Positions 62,952 through 64,000 of a stretch of 64,000 nt of DNA are shown here, one piece after another. The translations under genes and the position numbers were made by a program. The stretch is taken from positions 806,001 to 870,000 of the forward strand of contig NZ_CP086727.1 of NCBI RefSeq assembly GCF_020906275.1, written 5' to 3'. The DNA is from Parasphingorhabdus litoris DSM 22379. GTDB taxonomy: Bacteria > Pseudomonadota > Alphaproteobacteria > Sphingomonadales > Sphingomonadaceae. Each line of letters starts with the position of its first letter. Position 1 is the first letter of the stretch. Under the pieces are notes generated by a model that worked only from the letters and a program-made list of their open reading frames with translations, was not told the DNA's origin and searched no databases.

Positions 62952-63899
62952 ATGATTGATCTAAGATTCTCTGTCGTCATTCCGGTCCATAACAAGGCCC
63001 GTCATGTCGCGGCGAGTCTAACAAGTGCTTTGCAACAGAGTCGGTCCCCTGAAGAGATTATCATCATTGATGATGCGTCCACCGATGATAGCGCTTCCAT
63101 CATCTCTCAATTCCAAGATCCATCCATTCGTGTGCTGTTTCGCGATACGCCTGGTCCTGGTGGTTATGCTGCCCGTAATCTTGGTATTGCTGAAGCGAAT
63201 GGTAACTGGATCGCGTTTCTCGATGCTGATGATATTTGGCATCCCTCGCATCTGGCAGATATCGCGGCTGCGATACAAAAAGCACCGCAAGCAGGTTGTG
63301 TCGCAACACGGTATGAGCATGTTTTCGAAGCGCATCGCGAGCCCTCCAAGATGATTGATGCGCTCGCTTCATTTGAAGGACGTGCCGCTGACTTTCAGCA
63401 GAGTCTCAATATCTGGGTGCAGAGCGGGGAATGTCCGATCTGGACGAGTGCCGCTGCCTTCCGTCGCGACGTGCTGGAGCAGGTCGGCCCCTTTCCGGCA
63501 GGCAAGGCCGTGCGCGGTGGTGATAAGGACATGTGGCTGCGGGCCCTTGCGCGCGCACCATTTACCTATGTCCCTAAAGTCAGCGCAGAATTCCATCGCG
63601 ATACCGATAACAAGGTGAGCAAGATGACTCATCCTGATACCATTCCGATCATGGTGGAAACGGCGCGGGATATGATGGATAAGGTTGGTGGAGAAGAGCG
63701 GATCTTGCTCCGCAAGCTCATCAATCAGCAAATTGGGCTATACGCGCGATTTTCATTCAAGAGTGGGACGATATCACGGCAGTTTGCTCGCAATCTTTGT
63801 ATGCCTGAGGGGGTCGGGTTGTTTGTGATGATCGAGACTTTGCGGCTAATGCCAGCGGCAATGCGACAAAGCATCTATCGGGCAGTAAAAGGGGCGTAA
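62952..63899 (+). CDS. glycosyltransferase family 2
   Basis: A 315-residue GT-A enzyme without membrane segments in the catalytic part. FSVVIPVHNKARHVAASL opens it; IIIIDDASTDDSASII and WIAFLDADDIWHP carry the aspartates for nucleotide-sugar and metal binding. A helical C-terminal tail follows. GGGAT precedes the ATG. It diverges from the GT25 gene across about 210 bp, where promoters for both directions should lie. Substrate unknown. Confidence 0.9.
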   Translation: MIDLRFSVVIPVHNKARHVAASLTSALQQSRSPEEIIIIDDASTDDSASIISQFQDPSIRVLFRDTPGPGGYAARNLGIAEANGNWIAFLDADDIWHPSHLADIAAAIQKAPQAGCVATRYEHVFEAHREPSKMIDALASFEGRAADFQQSLNIWVQSGECPIWTSAAAFRRDVLEQVGPFPAGKAVRGGDKDMWLRALARAPFTYVPKVSAEFHRDTDNKVSKMTHPDTIPIMVETARDMMDKVGGEERILLRKLINQQIGLYARFSFKSGTISRQFARNLCMPEGVGLFVMIETLRLMPAAMRQSIYRAVKGA

Positions 63900-63965
63900 C
63901 TATTTGAGCTAGGGGCGGAAATCAGGGCGAAAACGCAGGGGGCTTTGTGAAGGAGCTGGCGTGCC

Positions 63966-64000
63966 ATGAATAAAATGTCGGATACACCGTTGCCGCTCGA
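63966..64000 (+). CDS. start of a further gene, cut by window end
   Basis: GGAG at 63952-63955 sits ten bases before the ATG at 63966, and the frame is open to the end of the window (begins MNKMSDTPLPL). Too little is present to identify it. It most likely continues the exopolysaccharide locus. Confidence 0.4.
   Translation, partial: MNKMSDTPLPL

Noticed and set aside
1-64000. CRISPR arrays, insertion sequences, prophage genes
   Set aside because: No regularly spaced direct repeats, transposase motifs or phage structural genes were seen on either strand; the only tyrosine recombinase is the housekeeping XerD.

Overview
The window is a chromosomal segment of an alphaproteobacterium, most likely of the order Sphingomonadales (Sphingorhabdus / Parasphingorhabdus / Sphingopyxis type). 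This rests on inference from gene content: an ATPase-inhibitor zeta protein (DUF1476) next to BolA and a CGFS glutaredoxin, CrtZ-type beta-carotene hydroxylase, DUF1178, a comF-grxC-nitrilase-DUF1178 run, an aroK/aroB-xerD-accA neighbourhood, and an alphaproteobacterial LexA box (GTTC-N7-GTTC) in front of radA. Genes are densely packed, with many ATGA or TGATG start/stop overlaps. No transposase, integrase, phage gene or CRISPR array is visible.

Layout. 1-2,459: partial SIMPL-domain protein, glyoxalase I and II, small secreted protein. 2,482-7,213 (minus): long-chain acyl-CoA ligase, gamma-glutamyltransferase, pyrD. 7,348-13,408 (plus): isovaleryl-CoA dehydrogenase / SDR / GST operon, SulP transporter, second GST with a DMT exporter; crtZ converges on them. 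14,040-18,389: leuC-(small membrane protein)-leuD, quinone oxidoreductase, DUF1476-bolA-grxD, closed by a strong terminator. 18,390-23,000: structured intergenic region, then a BlaI/BlaR1-like pair with palindromic operators and an unusual sensor protein, an MBL hydrolase, DUF4230 and kelch proteins. 24,232-26,717: nadA-GST-nadC. 26,753-28,213: three tandem paralogous membrane proteins, followed by RNase T2. 28,946-32,468 (minus): two solute-binding lipoproteins and DUF4112. 32,546-36,168: acyl-CoA-dehydrogenase-like flavoprotein, GST, 2OG-Fe(II)-like DUF6445 protein, periplasmic MBL protein. 36,178-39,185 (minus): patatin and DUF1287 protein. 39,238-43,367: LexA box, radA, cvpA, IscU-like scaffold, CPA2 antiporter. 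43,376-50,708: aroK-aroB; divergently a 44-residue membrane peptide, a Pro/Ala-linker secreted protein, xerD, accA, M48 peptidase. 50,797-51,246 (minus): two Flp pilins. 51,342-55,084: mutT, NDUFAF5-like methyltransferase, comF-grxC-nitrilase-DUF1178. 55,125: tRNA-Arg(CCU). 55,324 to the end: an exopolysaccharide locus (export lipoprotein, GumD-type initiating transferase, glycosyltransferases of families 4, 25 and 2, pyruvyltransferase, flippase, acetyltransferase).

How genes work together. A glutathione theme recurs (gloA, gloB, ggt, four GSTs, two glutaredoxins). NAD synthesis, leucine synthesis, branched-chain acyl oxidation and the shikimate steps are ordinary housekeeping. The parts that look least explained are the BlaR1-like protein, whose periplasmic part is a duplicated module, coiled coil and serine run rather than a penicillin-binding domain; the triplet of small membrane proteins; and the orphan pair of peptide-type binding lipoproteins. 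No single part of the window can be called a new system from sequence alone; the BlaI/M56 locus is the best candidate.
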